Source: Isoetes taiwanensis
Lineage: Eukaryota > Streptophyta > Lycopodiopsida > Isoetales > Isoetaceae
Assembly: GCA_021234155.1 (NCBI GenBank)
Contig: JAJEKV010000058.1
Location: forward strand, 4,040,600 to 4,104,599
Length of the DNA: 64,000 nt
Direction: 5' to 3'
Position 1 is the stretch's first letter; every line of letters begins with the position of its first letter. The translations under genes were made by a program, and so were the position numbers. Positions 10,800 through 20,700 of the stretch are shown piece by piece. The notes beneath the pieces were generated by a model. It did not search any database. It saw nothing but the letters and a program-made list of their open reading frames with translations, and was not told where the DNA came from.

Positions 10800-13088
10800 C
10801 AACGACAGTACCGGCTCAACCCCAATTACTGTGACCGTGTCAAGGCCGAAATTGATAAACTCCTTGCAGCCAGCTTGATTTATGAGGTCAAACATTCTGA
10901 ATGGGTGAGCCCCATCGTCATTGCTCTCAAACACAACGGTAAGATCCGTGTCTGCGTAGACTATCGCAAACTCAATCAGGCCACGGAGCGTGATAACTTC
11001 CCGCTTCCCTTCACAGACCAGGTTCTGGAAGAGGTCGCTGGTCATGAAATGTACTCCTTCATGGATGGTTTTTCCGGCTACAATCAAATTTCAATCAAAG
11101 AAGCTGATCAACTAAAGACTATCTTCACCACCCCGTGGGGCACTTTTGCCTACAAGGTGGTTCCTTTTGGGTTATCAAACTCTCCATCAACGTTTCAACG
11201 CATCATGCTCTCGGTTTTTCATGATTATATGAAGGCGAAACCCTTTTTCCAGATTTTTCAAGATGACTTTTCCGCCTACAGTTCCATGGATGACCACCTG
11301 GATAAATTAGAGCTCGTCTTTCAGAAATGTGATGAGTCTGGCATTAGTCTCAATCCTGAGAAATGCACCTTCTGCGTCACCTCTGGTGTTCTGTTAGAAT
11401 ATGTGGTCAGTAAAGCAGGTATCACCACGGATCCTGCTAAAATCACTTGCGTGCTTAAAGCTCAAGCACCATCTAATATCAAGGAGACACGTTCTTTCCT
11501 GGGCAAGGTAAATTATTATTCCACCTTCATTCCTGGACTTGCAGCCATTGCTGATCCCATTCATAAACTCACGGGTGATGAATCCACTTGGGCTTGGAAT
11601 TCCCAGGCGGATGCTGCTTTCCAACAGTTGAAGATCTTGCTTACTCAGGCCCCCGTGCTTGTTCCTCCTCAATGGGACAAGCCTTTTCATGTTCATGTCG
11701 ATGTCTCCGCCTTTGCTATTGGTGCTGTTCTCTCACAAGCATTTGACGCGCACTCAGATAAACCGAACCGTTATGCCAGCAGAAAACTCAATCCTGCTGA
11801 GCGCAACTACTCGGCCACCGAGAGGGAGGCATTGGGCTTAATTTTTTGTGTCCAATGCTTCCGTCATTATTTGTTGGGCAGTCAGATCAAATTCTTTGTT
11901 GATCATCAGGCACTTCTTTATTTGATCAACAAGTCCACGCCCACGGGCAGAATTGCTCGTTGGGTTCTTCTGCTGCAAGAATTCGCTCCTTTTGAAATCA
12001 TTCATAAAGCTGGAAAATCTCATGTCGTACCAGATTATCTCTCACGTATCCACACAGATGATCCCTCCACGGGTGTTTCAGATGCCTTTCCTGACGCTAA
12101 GTTGTTTTTGGTCACGGCCATGCCCCATTGGTTTCATAACTTCCAGCAGTATCTTCTCACTGGTGCTTTTCCCTCTGAAGATCCCACGCTCTCTCCAGAA
12201 AAGCTTCAATCACGCCGCCGTCAGTTTCTCCGTGAGGTTCGTGACTATACCATGGTTGCGCGCCATCTGTATAAACGCGGCAAGGATATGGTTCTCAGAC
12301 GCTGTGTTCTTCCTCATGAAGTGCCCAATATCGTTCGACAAGCCCATGAAGGGCTTGGTGGTGGACATTTCCACGGTGACACCATGGCACAGAAAATCCT
12401 TCTAGCTGGCTATTTCTGGCCCACGCTTTTCAAGGATGCCCACGCTCACGCCCACACGTGTGATGTCTGTCAGCGTGTGGGTCGGCCCACGGCCCGTGAC
12501 GCTCTGACGCCGGTTGCCACGCCACTTCCCTTCAGCAAATGGAGAATGGACTTTGTGGGGCCCATCGATCCTCCCGCGCGGCACACCCGTGTCCGCTACA
12601 TTTTGGTCATCACTGATTACGCTACCAAATGGGCTGAGGCTTGTGCCCTTCCAGACAACACAGCAGCAAGCACAGCCAAGGTTCTCTATACGCAAATCAT
12701 CACGCGTTTTGGCTGCCCCACGGAACTGGTCAGTGATCGAGGCGTTCATTTTGTCAATCATATCATCAAAGAGCTGACGGATTATCTACTGATCCATCAT
12801 CGCAAAAGCACACCTTACTATCCTCAAGGGAATGGTTTGGCTGAAAGCACCAACAAGACTCTCATCACTATTCTGAAGAAAATCTGTGATGCCTCTCGCA
12901 CAGATTGGCACGAAAAGTTATCTACTGTTCTTTGGGCTTATAACTGCTGTTTCAAGCTTGCTACTGGTCATACTCCTTTCAAGTTGGTTTATGAACAAGA
13001 AACCTTGATGCCCTTTGAATATCTTCTTCCGACACTTCGTTTTCAACTCGCTACCACTCATAACCCACCTGCAGCTCTTCAAGAATGA
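10800..13088 (+). CDS. pol: Pol: reverse transcriptase, RNase H, integrase
   Basis: The same frame as the protease ORF, separated from it by a single stop. RT (about 10840-11420) has VCVDYRKLNQAT, the motif-A aspartate in FMDGFSGYNQ and the catalytic pair in IFQDDF (FxDD). RNase H (about 11680-12050) has HVDVSAFAIGAVL, EREALG and VDHQAL, with the end marker VPDYLSRI. Integrase starts with an HHCC zinc domain (HEGLGGGHFHGD ... CDVCQR), then the DDE core: D in RMDFVGP, D in VSDRGVHF and E in GLAESTNK. The frame ends at TGA 13086-13088, directly before the integrase C-terminal region. These parts replicate and integrate the element; with two stops this copy should not make full Pol. Confidence 0.9.
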   Translation, partial: QRQYRLNPNYCDRVKAEIDKLLAASLIYEVKHSEWVSPIVIALKHNGKIRVCVDYRKLNQATERDNFPLPFTDQVLEEVAGHEMYSFMDGFSGYNQISIKEADQLKTIFTTPWGTFAYKVVPFGLSNSPSTFQRIMLSVFHDYMKAKPFFQIFQDDFSAYSSMDDHLDKLELVFQKCDESGISLNPEKCTFCVTSGVLLEYVVSKAGITTDPAKITCVLKAQAPSNIKETRSFLGKVNYYSTFIPGLAAIADPIHKLTGDESTWAWNSQADAAFQQLKILLTQAPVLVPPQWDKPFHVHVDVSAFAIGAVLSQAFDAHSDKPNRYASRKLNPAERNYSATEREALGLIFCVQCFRHYLLGSQIKFFVDHQALLYLINKSTPTGRIARWVLLLQEFAPFEIIHKAGKSHVVPDYLSRIHTDDPSTGVSDAFPDAKLFLVTAMPHWFHNFQQYLLTGAFPSEDPTLSPEKLQSRRRQFLREVRDYTMVARHLYKRGKDMVLRRCVLPHEVPNIVRQAHEGLGGGHFHGDTMAQKILLAGYFWPTLFKDAHAHAHTCDVCQRVGRPTARDALTPVATPLPFSKWRMDFVGPIDPPARHTRVRYILVITDYATKWAEACALPDNTAASTAKVLYTQIITRFGCPTELVSDRGVHFVNHIIKELTDYLLIHHRKSTPYYPQGNGLAESTNKTLITILKKICDASRTDWHEKLSTVLWAYNCCFKLATGHTPFKLVYEQETLMPFEYLLPTLRFQLATTHNPPAALQE

Positions 13089-13454
13089 GTTTACCAACTA
13101 GAACAATTGGATGAACTTAGGAGAGATGCTTATATTCGGGTTCTTCATGGCCAACAGTTAAGAAAATCTTTGCATGACAAACATCTCAGAGCCAAAACTT
13201 TTCAAGAAGGTGATTTGGTTTTGCTTTATGATTCTCGTTACAAAAATTTTCCAGGGAAGTTAAAGTTCAGATGGCTTGGTCCTTTTCAAATCGTTCAAGT
13301 TGTACAACCCAGCGTTTTCAAGCTGGCAGAATTAGATGGCACTCCATTACCTACACTAGTTAATGGCTTTCGCCTAAAACAATTTCATACAGAAGATACA
13401 GACAGTCATACACATGATGCACAACAAAGTGCTGACTCCACAAATAGTGACTAA
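13089..13454 (+). pseudogene. Integrase C-terminal domain after an opal stop
   Basis: In frame with the preceding ORF. It contains the LRRDAY helix and the GPY/F-type module (GKLKFRWLGPFQIVQ) typical of Ty3/gypsy integrase C-termini, then a short acidic tail ending at 13454. No chromodomain follows. The TGA separating it from the core is best explained as CGA to TGA. Confidence 0.85.
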
Positions 13455-13564
13455 AACGGCATATTTATGTTTATAGTAGTGGCGAAATACAAAATGTGGG
13501 CATTGCCCATATACATCCGCTATGGACAGAGCCCTATTTACAAAATCCTAAGTTAAACGAACCC

Positions 13565-13804
13565 CTACTCCGGGTTCGGAGCAGAGGTCACACGGAGCAC
13601 CTGGTAGATGCACTGGTCTGGATCCCAACGCAGATGCACCACCACTTCGATGGGATTAGTCTTCGGGTCAGGATGCTCCGCCATAGTGGCGCACCACCCA
13701 TCCATCTGGATGCCGCGGTTGCGGCATTTCCACAGGTCCATAGCATTCATTTTGCAGGCAATCCATTCATTGCATCCAGTCGGCATAGTGCATTCGTCAT
13801 CCAT
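13565..13804 (-). CDS. Small antisense ORF within the retrotransposon
   Basis: From the ATG at 13804 this encodes 79 residues, rich in Cys, Trp and Met (for example MDDECTMPTGCNEW near the start and IEVVVHLRWDPDQC near the end). It runs opposite to gag-pol in the spacer between integrase and the extra sense ORF. A TATA box (minus strand TATATAA, 13844-13850) lies 40 bp upstream, and an ATTGG (CCAAT-type) motif lies further upstream near 13880. Antisense ORFs between pol and the 3' LTR are known in plant TAT-lineage elements; whether this is related is inference. I do not recognise the protein. Confidence 0.45.
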   Translation of the reverse strand: MDDECTMPTGCNEWIACKMNAMDLWKCRNRGIQMDGWCATMAEHPDPKTNPIEVVVHLRWDPDQCIYQVLRVTSAPNPE

Positions 13805-13843
13805 GATCGCGAACTGGTGTCTCAGCTTCAACCACTACTCGTC

Positions 13844-13850
13844 TTATATA
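13844..13850 (-). promoter_or_regulatory. TATA box for the antisense ORF
   Basis: On the minus strand the context is GGCTATATAAGACG, a good plant TATA box 40 bp before the ATG at 13804. An ATTGG motif is about 35 bp further upstream. The predicted leader would be only about 10 bases. Confidence 0.5.
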
Positions 13851-13859
13851 GCCAAACCG

Positions 13860-14351
13860 ACTGGCATCCTGTAGACGTGGACCAATCAGCAAATTGCTAA
13901 CGTGGTTGCAATGCAAGGCCATTTCTAAATCCAGAATCTTTTCTCCTGCCGCATATCTAGCCATGGTACCTCCTGACACTTCCTTTTTATGATATCCCAC
14001 TTCGAGTTGCCAGCGTTAAATGACATTCCTTCCTTTCACGCCCGTCGGACATTAATGTTTGTACCTTCGCCAGCTGTCACCTCCGATTATTCATTCACGT
14101 CTCATCTCCACCGTTCATCGCTTCTCCCTTAACTGCTTGGGGGACTTAGCCAAATTTTTGCCTCTCAATCGACTCCTTCGCATCTATCGCCACCTGACAC
14201 CATCCACGGTTGCTGTTTCATTCTCATCACGCCCCTTCGCAAACACTTGTGTACCCTAAAACCTTTTCGTCTATCTTCGCTTTCATCCTCTGCTCTCCGC
14301 CCTCCGGCTTCTCAATACAGTTCTTCCCATTCCTTTCCGACGCTCTTCACC
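13860..14351. other. Spacer of the Ty3 element before the extra sense ORF
   Basis: No convincing sense coding region. It holds the upstream region of the antisense ORF and a C/T-rich leader before the ATG at 14352. Confidence 0.5.
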
Positions 14352-15942
14352 ATGGCTGCTCCACCCAAATTTCCTCAACTTCAAGCTTCTGCCCCACGGG
14401 ATCTGGCTCTTTGACTTTCTCAACACCAACTTTTCGAGATGCCCTAACAGGTCCCAGTCGTGTCGTGGCCGAACGCCATGGGCTTTATGCACTTTCCACA
14501 CAGGAACTCCCTGCACCAAATCCGGAGCAACTGAAGCAGTTTGTTGCTCATATGATCAACAGCCCGGAAGGATACGCCACCACGGTCGATGGAACCACCA
14601 TTTTGCTTACTCCGGTTCTGCTTTCTGAGGTATTCCAAATTCCTCTTACCCGACCTTCTTTATCTTGGGCTGCCTTACAGGACCAGGATGTCATTCACTA
14701 TGGCGCAGCTCCTTATCAGGCCAACATGCATCGACTCACAAACATTGCAAAGACCCACGATACTTTTGTAAAGTTTCTGTGGCGAAAATTCTATGGGTAT
14801 TCCATCAAGAATACCCATATCAATAAACAGTTTTATATAACATTGTCATTGTGGCCGTCTATTCCACTCATCCTATTGATTGGCCACAGATTTTGTTCCT
14901 CAGACTTCTCCATGAAATTGATCGAGTCCGGGCAGCACCTTCTTCTGGCTTTGACACTTCTGTGGGTACCCACCTCCAGGCCATCATCCGTCATTATATA
15001 CCTGTCACCCGCCCAGGGTCCCCTTCCACTTCTCGTGCATCCACTCATCAATCCTTTCATTCCCTTCCTCAAAACCAGCAGGCTGAAACTTCACGCCCTC
15101 CTCTTTCTCCTGATAATGTTCAACAAAACGCCAAGCCTATTTCTGTCTCTTCTTCCTCCATGGAATCCATGCCCACAACTTCTCACCAAAATTCTCAGAC
15201 GTCACAGACCCATCATCAACAGGGCCCTGCACCTCCACCTTCTCGCCAAGCCCTGTATCAATACCAGCAAGATGTCCAAGCTGTTGTTCTCAAGCTACAA
15301 GACTCACAAGAAGTCTTCATGAATGGTGTTCAAGCCTACATGGAGGCCACGGAAGCCGTTCACAGGGATCTTCATGATGCCACCACGCAAGTTCAATCCC
15401 TGGAAGAAAAACTTCAACAGAAGTACGAGGCTCTCTTACAGGCCCGTGAAGCTCTCAAGATTGCACAAGACCAGACCACCCTCCTTGCTGATCAACAGGC
15501 TCAGTTGCAATCCATGATTCAAGAATTGCTTGAGCAGATCAAAGCCAAGGATGAACTCCTTGGCGACAAGAATAAAGCCCTTGCAGATCTTCACACCATG
15601 TACACTGAGCTCTCTCAAAATTACAACACTCAACTTCAAGAGCTCAAGGAGCGCAACGAGCAGCTCCCCTCTCTCCAAGGCCAACTGACCACGCTGCAAA
15701 ATCAGGTCACATCTCTTCAGACTCAGCTTACAGAAGCACAGAAACAAAAATTAATTGATGACACAGAGATTGCCACGCTGCGACTGCATACTCCTGGGCA
15801 ATCCTCTTCACATGGCACGTTTCCTCCCAAACGGTTCCGTGGTCAATCACGTCTCCTGCTCGAAAAGGATAATCAAATCCGCGACCTAGAACATCAACTC
15901 CAGCAAGCTGTTCAATCAGCAGAGGAAGCGCAAAATAAATAA
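14352..15942 (+). pseudogene. Extra retrotransposon ORF, N-terminal half with coiled coil
   Basis: The likely start is the ATG at 14352 (MAAPPKFPQ), but that frame stops at 14412. Coding character continues in frame 2 (about 14430-14830: FRDALTGPS, LLTPVLLSEVFQIP, FLWRKFYGYS) and then frame 1 from about 14845 (YSTHPIDWPQILFLRLLHEI), so two small indels are implied. From about 15240 to 15800 lies a long Gln/Leu/Glu-rich heptad region (LEEKLQQKYEALLQAREAL and similar), a strong coiled coil. The first part vaguely recalls the plant transposon-protein domain found in Athila-type ORFs, but I cannot confirm that. A TAA at 15940 interrupts the frame, which continues open beyond. No transmembrane segment is apparent, so it does not look like a typical envelope protein. 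Confidence 0.65.
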
Positions 15943-17546
15943 GAGGGCTATATTGATATTGCTAGCCGCATTCCTGTGGATTTCTCTACTCCTTCCAGTT
16001 ATCTGGATTATGTGGTTGCCCGACGCCACCTTTTTCTTCTGAAGTGGTACGCGGCAGACGGCCAGGTTAATGCACAGCCACTACGCAGCGTGGATTTTCT
16101 AAGGATCTGGCCGGACCTTTCTGTCGAAGACAAAGGTTTACTCTGTGCCCTCTTAGTATTTGATCAAATCACTGTGAAGATCCTGATTTGATCATCTTCC
16201 GAGTTGTTCAGCCGATGGTGTATATTTTTCATGATTTTTATCTGGCTGATTCACAAGACAAATTCAGAGATGAGGCAAATCGAATTTTTCAAGGCAACCC
16301 CCATGCTCACTGGTTGTTATTGGATACCAACCCGTATTTACATGATCATGATCGGTCTCACACTCTTGGCACGGAGTACATGCCTGAGCTTGCTCATCAC
16401 TTACCTTTGTGGCAAGCAGAAACGCTGGAACAGGTGCGGAAGAATTTAGCGCATCCTGAGGATCTTCAGTTTGCACAAATTTATATGCAGCACTTGGGAG
16501 GCTACAATCAACTGCGTGCCCTTCTGGAAAGCAAGACCATACCCACGGGCTGGGTTAATCCTCCGGTCTATACTCAGCTCTCTGCTTCAGATTGGGACCA
16601 GTGGTGCCGTGCTCTTGATCAAGACCTTGTTCGAGAATTCAGGGAGCAGGCTCAGCAGCCCATGCCCACGGGCATGGCTCACTCTCCATATGCTTCATTA
16701 GGTGTACCTCCACGCCCAAGGTTTCTCACCTCTGACTGGCGTCTTCCTTTTTGGACCAAGGTCCTGGACGGCCACGCTGGGTGGACTCCTCCTCAGATTT
16801 CCACGGACCTCCGCTGGGATCCACGTTTTGTTCGACACTCCAATTGGGAGAATGGTGCCACCTTGGACCACACAGAAAATTGGATCTACATCTCGAATGA
16901 GCGTGGATGGCAGACGCCATGTCATGCAGTCCACGGTCTTGATACCTTTTTGACAAATGCTGCCACCTCCCCGGATCCCTCAGTTCATCGACAAGCAGAC
17001 TTCTGTGCTGCTTTAAAGTGTCTTCTAATCAGCTCTCTAAATCGCCAGCGCCCTATCTTTTATTGCAACCCAAATGCCAGCGTCAGTGCCTTCGGACTCC
17101 AGACCTGCCTTCTCATGGAATGCCAGTTTGTACCTGCTGACACACACGCTGCCCTTGAAGACATGGTACGCTCAGGATTTCTCCTTGACGCTCATCCTAC
17201 CATCGGTCTCAACACTCCTGAAGCTCTTCAGGCACGCCAAGATCTCATTGGCAACTATCATAATGGCCCCCGTCCTCATACTCGTGAGGATGAATTTCAG
17301 ACTGCTGGGTTTCCGCCATCAGAAACACTTCCCCCTTTTCTTCACCCTGAGTGTCGTTTGGTGGGGGGGAGTGTTAGTCCTGTACGTCCTGGTACAGGAC
17401 TATTCATGCACACGACGGACCAGGTCAAGGCCAAGGATCCACAGTCAGGCACAGGTCAGTCGTCAAAGGCCCCGCAGAAGACCAAGCAGCAGACCACGCA
17501 GAAGGCCACGCCCGTGCCAAAGAAGAGGCAACGCACAGACAAGTGA
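15943..17546 (+). pseudogene. Extra retrotransposon ORF, C-terminal half, ending inside the 3' LTR
   Basis: After the TAA at 15940 frame 1 stays open to 16191 (VDFSTPSSYLDYVVARRHLF), then a one- or two-base shift leads into frame 3, open from 16188 to 17546. The product is Trp/His/Pro rich (WDQWCRALDQDL, WENGATLDHTENWIY) with a basic tail (QKATPVPKKRQRTDK) like a nuclear-localisation or nucleic-acid-binding end. Its last ~58 codons lie in the 3' LTR, so LTR and protein evolution are coupled. The family is not recognised. Together with 14352-15942 it would be about 1,060 codons. Confidence 0.65.
17361..17371 (+). other. Polypurine tract
   Basis: GTGGGGGGGAG sits immediately before the TG of the 3' LTR, the expected place for plus-strand priming. 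It overlaps the extra ORF. Confidence 0.8.
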
Positions 17547-17955
17547 CGCGCTGTCACCGTCAGCGTCATTTCAGGCTTTCCAAGAGGCACCGCCCGCATT
17601 CCTGCAAATCAGGCCTCCTTCTAGGAGTCGGCACCGAGATCTGACAGAGTATCTATGTTGGGCCAAAGGCCATTGTACTATATATATGAGTAGAGCTAGC
17701 CTTCACGGGTTAGATGAGTTTTTGGTCTTATCTCACTTCTGCTTTCTCTCGATTGCGAGAGCTCATGTATCACAATTGATATCAAAGAGTTTTGTTCTCT
17801 TCATTGTGTTCTTCATTGTTTTTCTTGTTTTTCTCTTTTCCCTTCCTTAGTTTCTTTTGCAAATCCCGCGTCACAGCTACTGGATTCTCCTGTTCGATCC
17901 ACGGGTCCTCACTGAGGGCTGTCGTGCAGGAGTTCCTGAACCCAGACCCCAAACA
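17372..17955 (+). repeat. 3' LTR
   Basis: Matches 7063-7648 with about ten substitutions and one 2-bp indel, and is followed by the target duplication ATAGA. A TATA box is at 17679-17687. The end of the extra ORF (to 17546) lies inside it. Confidence 0.95.
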
Positions 17956-18028
17956 ATAGAGGCCCCTTGATTTGCCCCTTTCTGGCTTTCTCTCTCTAGA
18001 GTTTACAATCTCTCTCTAGCCCCAAAAC

Positions 18029-18310
18029 CCCCAAACCCCCAAAGGGTGCTCTGACCGCGATTTTGAGTCCCCAAATTGGATTCTGAGCACCCTTTTTGCA
18101 GCCAGAGACCCCTCAAACTTTGGAACCCCCAAACCCCCAAAAGGTGCTATGACCGCGATTTTGAGTCCCCAAATTGGATTCTGAGCACCCTTTTCGCAGC
18201 CAGAGAATCCTCAAACTTTGGAACCCCCAAAACCCCCAAACCCCCAAAAGATGCTCTGATCGCGATTCTGAGCACCCTTTTCACAGCCAGAGACCCCTCA
18301 AACTTTGGAA
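18029..18310 (+). repeat. ~98-bp tandem monomers in the LINE leader
   Basis: GTGCTCTGACCGCG at 18046 recurs as GTGCTATGACCGCG at 18144 and ATGCTCTGATCGCG at about 18251. Each unit ends with CTCAAACTTTGGAA and begins with runs of CCCCCAAA. The third unit lacks about 27 bp. The layout recalls monomer-type promoters of L1 elements. Confidence 0.85.
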
Positions 18311-18313
18311 GAC

Positions 18314-19640
18314 ATGGCCACAGAAGATGGGCCAGCCTGGGAAAACCAAGGCGAGGGGCCGCCACGCAAACGGTCCTGATCAGCCATCATGGACAGGGGA
18401 GAGTCATCCTCCATGAAGAAGGAGGCTCGGGCTAAGGCTAAGGCCCCCTCAACGCGGCCAGCCCGGCCGGAGGGGATTGATTGCTCAGACCACACAGGAA
18501 CTCCTGCCTCGGCAGAGAATTGGAGCCACGTCAAATCGGCCGTAGAGGCTAACAGTGCTCGTATTGAGGCTAATAGTGCCCGCCTGGCTGGCATGGCAGT
18601 GGAGATGGAGTCCTCGGCACCCCATGTGCTCAGAAGGCAACTGGGGGTCGAGAAGAACCGCATCACAGGCCTGGAGACCCGCACACAGCACGTAGAAGAT
18701 GGCCTTGGCCTGGCACACTTCGAACGGCAACAGGCTAGGCAGGAGCTCGCTGACATGCGGGCCCGCCTGGACTCTGTGTTCATCACTCTAGACACCATGA
18801 CACAGGAGAGGGAGTGGGCAATGCACAAGACGATGGTCACCATGTCTCGGCTTCAGTCAGAGGTTGAGGAAGCCACCACCATGGCATCGGGGGGGCGCCA
18901 GGCGCTCTTGCATGACAACCCGAACACAACCCGGGTTCTTTAGAGTACCATCGGAGCAGCAAGCCCGGCTATGGACGCCCGTGTGCTGGGGCTCGAGCAC
19001 GCCCTCGCTACTCGAGCACGGAGCTCCGGGGTTGCGGTGACCATCCATAGACGGGGCGGGGTCTCCCTACCGAGGTTCATAGTCACCGCAGTAGTGTGCA
19101 GGTGGAGATGGCCAGCAAGCGGCAGGCCCCCGCAAAGTGCTCCCGACTTCACGGGGCGAGAACGCGGCCTGCACCGCTACCCCACAACCCCAAGATGCAC
19201 ACCGCAGACGCCGGCAGCCCGGGACCACGCGACCGCCGCCCGACTCAATCCACCCCACGCCATCCCGGCCACCACCACCACCCCCAAAGCCCGGCCCTCG
19301 CCCACCTTTGACCCAAGCAGTCGCGGAACTCCAAGAGCGCTAGATGGAGAGGCCACAACGGTAGTCCGAGGCATGCCAGAAGAGGAGGGGGAGAGTCTCG
19401 CCCACAACATCCGAACACACATTCTCGATCGGATGACATTCCCCGAAAGCAGTTCACATTTCGAAAGCAGCCCGCCATGGGGCTCGGGCCGTCCGGGTCA
19501 GAAGCGCATTGTCATATTCGGCGATTGCGGATGCAGTGCGTGATGCCATATTGCGCCGAGGCAAGATGATGAAGGGGACGCCCCTCAGACGCGGAACAGG
19601 GACTTCACACCCGCTGACTTGGGGAGGCACACGCGGACAA
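18314..19640 (+). pseudogene. LINE ORF1, coiled-coil nucleic-acid-binding protein
   Basis: The ATG at 18314 directly follows the last monomer. The frame meets TGA at 18377, then is open again from 18389 to 18943. Heptad-rich sequence from about residue 50 to 170 (VEANSARIEANSARLAGMA, LADMRARLDSVF) predicts a coiled coil, as in LINE ORF1 proteins that trimerise and bind RNA. Further on, in another frame (18971-19543), VVRGMPEEEGESL resembles the start of an ORF1 RNA-binding fold. At least one stop and one frameshift break it. Confidence 0.6.
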
Positions 19641-19914
19641 AAGCTTGTCGTGGTCGGAGGCATCCGCCACCAAGGGGGTGCCGGGGATTGGTTCGGGGCG
19701 GGATGCACATTTTCCGCCACCAAGCTCTGCTGCGGACCCCACAGCCAACCGCGGTGAGCGTGGCCCCGCTTACGCTTCTCCTACCACAGCCCCCCTTCTC
19801 CTGCTCCTACTCCACGCCCCCCACGACCCCGCCATCTCACCACATCTTTGCCTCCGCTCCACCTACTTCTCACTTTCGACCCTCGCAGCCCCGTCCTCCC
19901 CCGCTGACTCGGGG

Positions 19915-20268
19915 CGCATACCACGCGGCTGGCGACAAATAGGAATTGTGCCTCGAGTGGTCTCATGGAATTGTCGAGGCTTCCCTTGGCGAGGGGGCGA
20001 TCTCAACTCAGTGGCGACCGATATGGATCTCATCTTTCTCATGGAGACATGGGAGCATGCTGGACATAGGCTACCTGATCTGCCGGGTTACCAACATTTC
20101 TCGGTCTTCAATACCTGTACAGGACAGAGGGGTCATGGTGGGGTTGCTTGCTACTACCGGACAACCTTGGCACATTCAGTTACCCTCCAGAAGACAGACA
20201 GACACAACCGGTACTTGTGGGTTCGTGTGCATAATACCAGTGACAACCCTCTTTTTCTGGCCGCCCCT
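19915..20268 (+). pseudogene. LINE ORF2 start: AP-type endonuclease, truncated
   Basis: VSWNCRGF, then DLIFLMETW, then GHGGVACYYR correspond to the early motifs of LINE AP endonucleases (the N of the first block and the E of the ETW block are metal/catalytic residues). The enzyme nicks target DNA to prime reverse transcription. The later SDH region and the RT are missing because the element is cut at about 20265. Confidence 0.75.
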
Positions 20269-20700
20269 TATCCAGTGACAACCCCGGCGGCCTTATCCTT
20301 ATCCTTAGAATCATTTTTCTGCTTCTTAGAGGGAGCAGATCCCTGGGAGTTTCCCCCGGCCCTCTTTACCTTCCAATTAGCAAAGTTATGAGCCTTCTTG
20401 GATTCTTCCCTACCCACCAGTTTCCTGGCCATCCCCAAAGTCAACTCAAAGTCAGCAGGTTCAGCTTGCAGCAAATGCGTGCGAATGCTAGCACCCCGTA
20501 GACCATTTATAAAATGATCCACGCGCATCCCTGCAGTAATCTCGGGTAAACGCAAAAAGAGCGCCCTCAGCTCCGTCACATAATCCCACAGAGACCTTGT
20601 CTGAGTGAGCTCCTTCAGCTGTATGAGCGCATGTCGCCAGTCATAATGAGGTGCATACTCCTGTCGGAATAAATGACAAAATTCCTCCAATGAAACGGAC
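20268..20700 (-). pseudogene. Gag C-terminal fragment of a minus-strand LTR element
   Basis: On the minus strand from 20700 this reads as the second half of a Retrotrans_gag domain (EEFCHLFRQEY, SLWDYVTELRALFLRLP, DHFINGLRG), followed by a Lys-rich segment. The first half of the same domain is at 28839-29326 in the same orientation. The 3' end is cut at the junction with the LINE, so the zinc knuckle and pol are absent. Confidence 0.85.

Larger units (their letters stand above)
7063..17955 (+). mobile_element. Complete Ty3/gypsy LTR retrotransposon with extra ORFs
   Basis: The element is 10,893 bp with LTRs 7063-7648 and 17372-17955 (TG...CA ends), flanked by the 5-bp target duplication ATAGA at 7058-7062 and 17956-17960. 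A primer binding site follows the 5' LTR and a G-rich polypurine tract precedes the 3' LTR. The order gag, protease, reverse transcriptase, RNase H, integrase identifies Ty3/gypsy. I see no chromodomain. About 3.9 kb lies between integrase and the 3' LTR, holding a broken long sense ORF and a short antisense ORF, an organisation known from plant Athila/TAT-like lineages. The LTRs differ at roughly ten substitutions plus a 2-bp indel. Stop codons in gag, pol and the extra ORF mean this copy is probably not autonomous. It is nested in the 5' region of a LINE. Confidence 0.95.
17956..20265 (+). mobile_element. LINE, 5' half with monomers, ORF1 and endonuclease
   Basis: A non-LTR element in the plus direction: a C/T-rich leader, a tandem 5' repeat (18029-18310), ORF1 with a coiled coil, and the start of ORF2 with an APE-type endonuclease. 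The Ty3 element inserted into its leader: the CT-rich sequence left of it (6985-7062, with GGCTTTC and CTCTCTCTCTAG) looks like the same leader. The LINE stops abruptly at about 20265 within the endonuclease, where minus-strand gag sequence begins. Because LINEs normally lose their 5' end and keep the 3' end, the loss here points to a later deletion or rearrangement. Confidence 0.8.

Noticed and set aside
10419-11087. 222-codon ORF antisense to pol
   Set aside because: It lies wholly over the conserved protease-RT region and looks like a mirror of codon bias; no promoter or motif was seen.
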